The notes under the pieces were generated by a model, which was not told the origin of the DNA, did not search any database, and was given only the letters and a program-made list of their open reading frames with translations. From positions 1 through 64,000 of the forward strand of contig NZ_MZXV01000055.1 of NCBI RefSeq assembly GCF_003253745.1: a stretch of DNA of 64,000 nt, given 5' to 3'. Every line of letters begins with the position of its first letter. Within the stretch, counting starts at the first letter, position 1. Origin of the DNA: Mesorhizobium kowhaii (GTDB taxonomy: Bacteria > Pseudomonadota > Alphaproteobacteria > Rhizobiales > Rhizobiaceae). Of this stretch, positions 62,499-64,000 are shown piece by piece. Position numbers and translations under genes: made by a program.

Positions 62499-64000
62499 TC
62501 ACGCCGGCAATCCGGCCTTGATGAGCCCTTCGCGGAGAAGCTCCCTGTCTTCGGCGTGTTCAAGGAGGACGCTCTTGCGCATGTATTCGGCCGTCGAGAA
62601 ATCGGGCCGCAACCGCAGGACCTCTGCCACTGCTGCCTGTGCCTCTGCGGTCCGTTCAAGCTGGGCGTAGCAGGCCGCGAGCCGCGCACTCGACCACGAA
62701 CCTGACAAGGGCATCCGCTTGAACGCCTGTGCGGCCTCTGCAAAGCGCCGGAGCGAATAGAGCGCGATGCCGAAATGGGCATCGTACCAACCAGGACGTA
62801 GTGGGTTGAGGCGACAAGCAGCCTCCAAACTAACCAGTGCGTCTTCGGGCCTTCCACGAAAGGCCAGCAATCGGCCCTTCATGATCAACCCGTCTGTATC
62901 ATTGGGGTTCAGGTCGAATGCCCGCCGGAGGTGTTGCTCGGCCATGTCGTACTCACGGCGGTAGAGACAGATCGTCGATAGTATTCGGTGGCAGCGGCTT
63001 TCCAGGGGGTCGAGTTCGAGCGCGTGCTTTGCCTCGGTGTACGCCGCGTCCAGCACCTCGGCCGGTGCCGCGGCGTGACCGTTCTGTGCCACCTTAACGA
63101 ACGCACTATACGACCGCGCCACCGCATACCGCTCATCGAGAGCAACCGCCTTCTCGAACATCTCACGAGCTTGCTGATTGGCAGTTTCGGTGTCGTTCCG
63201 GAAATGGGCAAGGCCGCGCAACAAACAGTCGTAGGCCGCCAGGCTGGTTGTCGGCCTTCGGAGCGATTGCTGAAGCATTGCATCTTCAATTCGCCCAACC
63301 AGCGTTGATACAATGGTCTGCGCGACTTCGTCCTGCACTGCGAAGATGTCATCGAGACTGCGGTCATAACGTTCAGCCCAAAGATGCGCCCCGGTCGCCG
63401 CCTCGATGAGCTGCGCGGTGATCCGTACGCGTGCCCCGGCCCGCCGCACACTGCCTTCGAGGAGATATGAGACGCCAAGCCGGCGGCCGATTTCCGCCAT
63501 CTCGATAGACTTGCCGCGAAAGGCGAAGGACGAGTTGCGGGCGATCACGAACAGCGAGCGGAAGTGCGCCAGGCCGGTGACGATGTCTTCGGTGATGCCG
63601 TCGCTGAAGTACGTCTCCTCCGGCTGCCCGCTCAGATTGTCGAACGGAAGCACTGCGATTGAGGGTCTGTCGGGCAAGGATAGCGGCGCACCGGCGGCAG
63701 GCGGTGCCGATCCCTTGGACCAGCACCAAACGCGGACCGGATGCGCGATGTTCTTCAGCTTGCGCTCGCCGGTGTCTTCAAAGGCGAAGTCAGTCTTGCC
63801 GGCCAGCTGCTTCTGCACCGCATCGGCAATGCAAATGCCCCCAGGCTCCGCCAGTGCCTCAAGCCGTGCCGCGATGTTGACGCCGTCCCCGAGCAGGTCG
63901 CCGTCCTCCACGACAACGTCACCGACGTTGATGCCGATGCGGAACACGATGCGGTTCTCGGGCGGGACCTCCCGCTGATGCGCCGCCGTCCCTTCCTGCA
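62499..64000 (-). CDS. Class III adenylate cyclase with TolB-like and TPR domains, N-terminal part outside window
   Basis: 500 residues are visible before the right edge and the frame is still open at 64000. First comes the end of a class III nucleotide cyclase domain (NRIVFRIGINVGDVVVEDGD, then LLGDGVNIAARLEALAEPGG), whose metal and catalytic Asp residues may lie partly upstream. Next is a TolB_N-like segment (about 120 residues, RPSIAVLPFDNLSGQPEE), then TPR repeats to the C-terminus (AFDLNPNDTDGLIMKGR and ALELDPLESRCHRIL). This architecture is common in rhizobia, which carry many cyclases; cAMP made in response to unknown cues is expected. The stop is TGA at 62501-62499. No membrane segment seen. 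Confidence 0.88.
   Translation of the reverse strand, partial: QEGTAAHQREVPPENRIVFRIGINVGDVVVEDGDLLGDGVNIAARLEALAEPGGICIADAVQKQLAGKTDFAFEDTGERKLKNIAHPVRVWCWSKGSAPPAAGAPLSLPDRPSIAVLPFDNLSGQPEETYFSDGITEDIVTGLAHFRSLFVIARNSSFAFRGKSIEMAEIGRRLGVSYLLEGSVRRAGARVRITAQLIEAATGAHLWAERYDRSLDDIFAVQDEVAQTIVSTLVGRIEDAMLQQSLRRPTTSLAAYDCLLRGLAHFRNDTETANQQAREMFEKAVALDERYAVARSYSAFVKVAQNGHAAAPAEVLDAAYTEAKHALELDPLESRCHRILSTICLYRREYDMAEQHLRRAFDLNPNDTDGLIMKGRLLAFRGRPEDALVSLEAACRLNPLRPGWYDAHFGIALYSLRRFAEAAQAFKRMPLSGSWSSARLAACYAQLERTAEAQAAVAEVLRLRPDFSTAEYMRKSVLLEHAEDRELLREGLIKAGLPA

Overview
The window is GC-rich alphaproteobacterial chromosome. I infer the order Hyphomicrobiales (Rhizobiales), most likely a Mesorhizobium-like Phyllobacteriaceae member. 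The evidence is a tRNA-His with A73 and no encoded G-1, an alpha-r14/NfeR1-like small RNA with three anti-Shine-Dalgarno loops, a PdhS-type cell-cycle kinase behind a CtrA box, phasin and acetoacetyl-CoA synthetase, an Entner-Doudoroff operon, and short palindromic repeats abutting stop codons. No close strain can be named from the sequence alone.

Layout. 1-906: the N-terminal part of a tyrosine recombinase reads off the left edge, directly downstream of tRNA-His, so the left edge is probably the end of an integrated island. 1060-1714: the small RNA and a phasin with two PhaR-like sites. 1911-5837: CtrA box and a giant PAS histidine kinase. 6012-8308: a small operon (SDR, SnoaL-like, DoxX) under a TetR regulator that appears to share an operator with it. 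8628-10836: acetoacetyl-CoA synthetase with a terminator. 11037-12890: AsmA protein. 12968-17082: putrescine-type ABC transporter potFGHI. 17433-18386: EamA exporter. 18536-21864: XRE/ImmA-like regulator divergent from isocitrate lyase. 22106-23368: receiver protein, repeats, HAD phosphatase. 23513-26714: gamma-glutamylputrescine synthetase and oxidase, split by a four-helix-bundle (S23/IVP) gene sitting between opposed octamer repeats.

27059-33178: SH3 protein, SDR, then zwf-pgl-edd ending in a terminator. 33198-36906: periplasmic VWA protein, GlxA/AraC regulator, folD. 37155-46743: surface polysaccharide cluster (GumC/Wzz-type protein, flippase, DUF6492 protein, WecG/TagA and GT4 transferases, GT2 transferase, O-antigen ligase). 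46858-54544: proC, a homoserine-dehydrogenase-like SAF protein, Tat-exported multicopper oxidase, cobalamin-dependent methionine synthase with a SahR-like operator. 54875-64000: SDR, small conserved protein, GNAT, methyltransferase, PanE-like reductase, PLP decarboxylase and cupin divergent from a LysR regulator, GYD protein, and an adenylate cyclase/TPR protein cut by the right edge.

How it works together. Putrescine import feeds the gamma-glutamylputrescine route. Isocitrate lyase, acetoacetyl-CoA synthetase and phasin fit acetyl-CoA/PHB metabolism, and zwf-pgl-edd gives hexose entry. Most of the window is ordinary core genome. The accessory-looking parts are the integrase/tRNA junction, the S23 gene with its repeats, and the intergenic palindromes.
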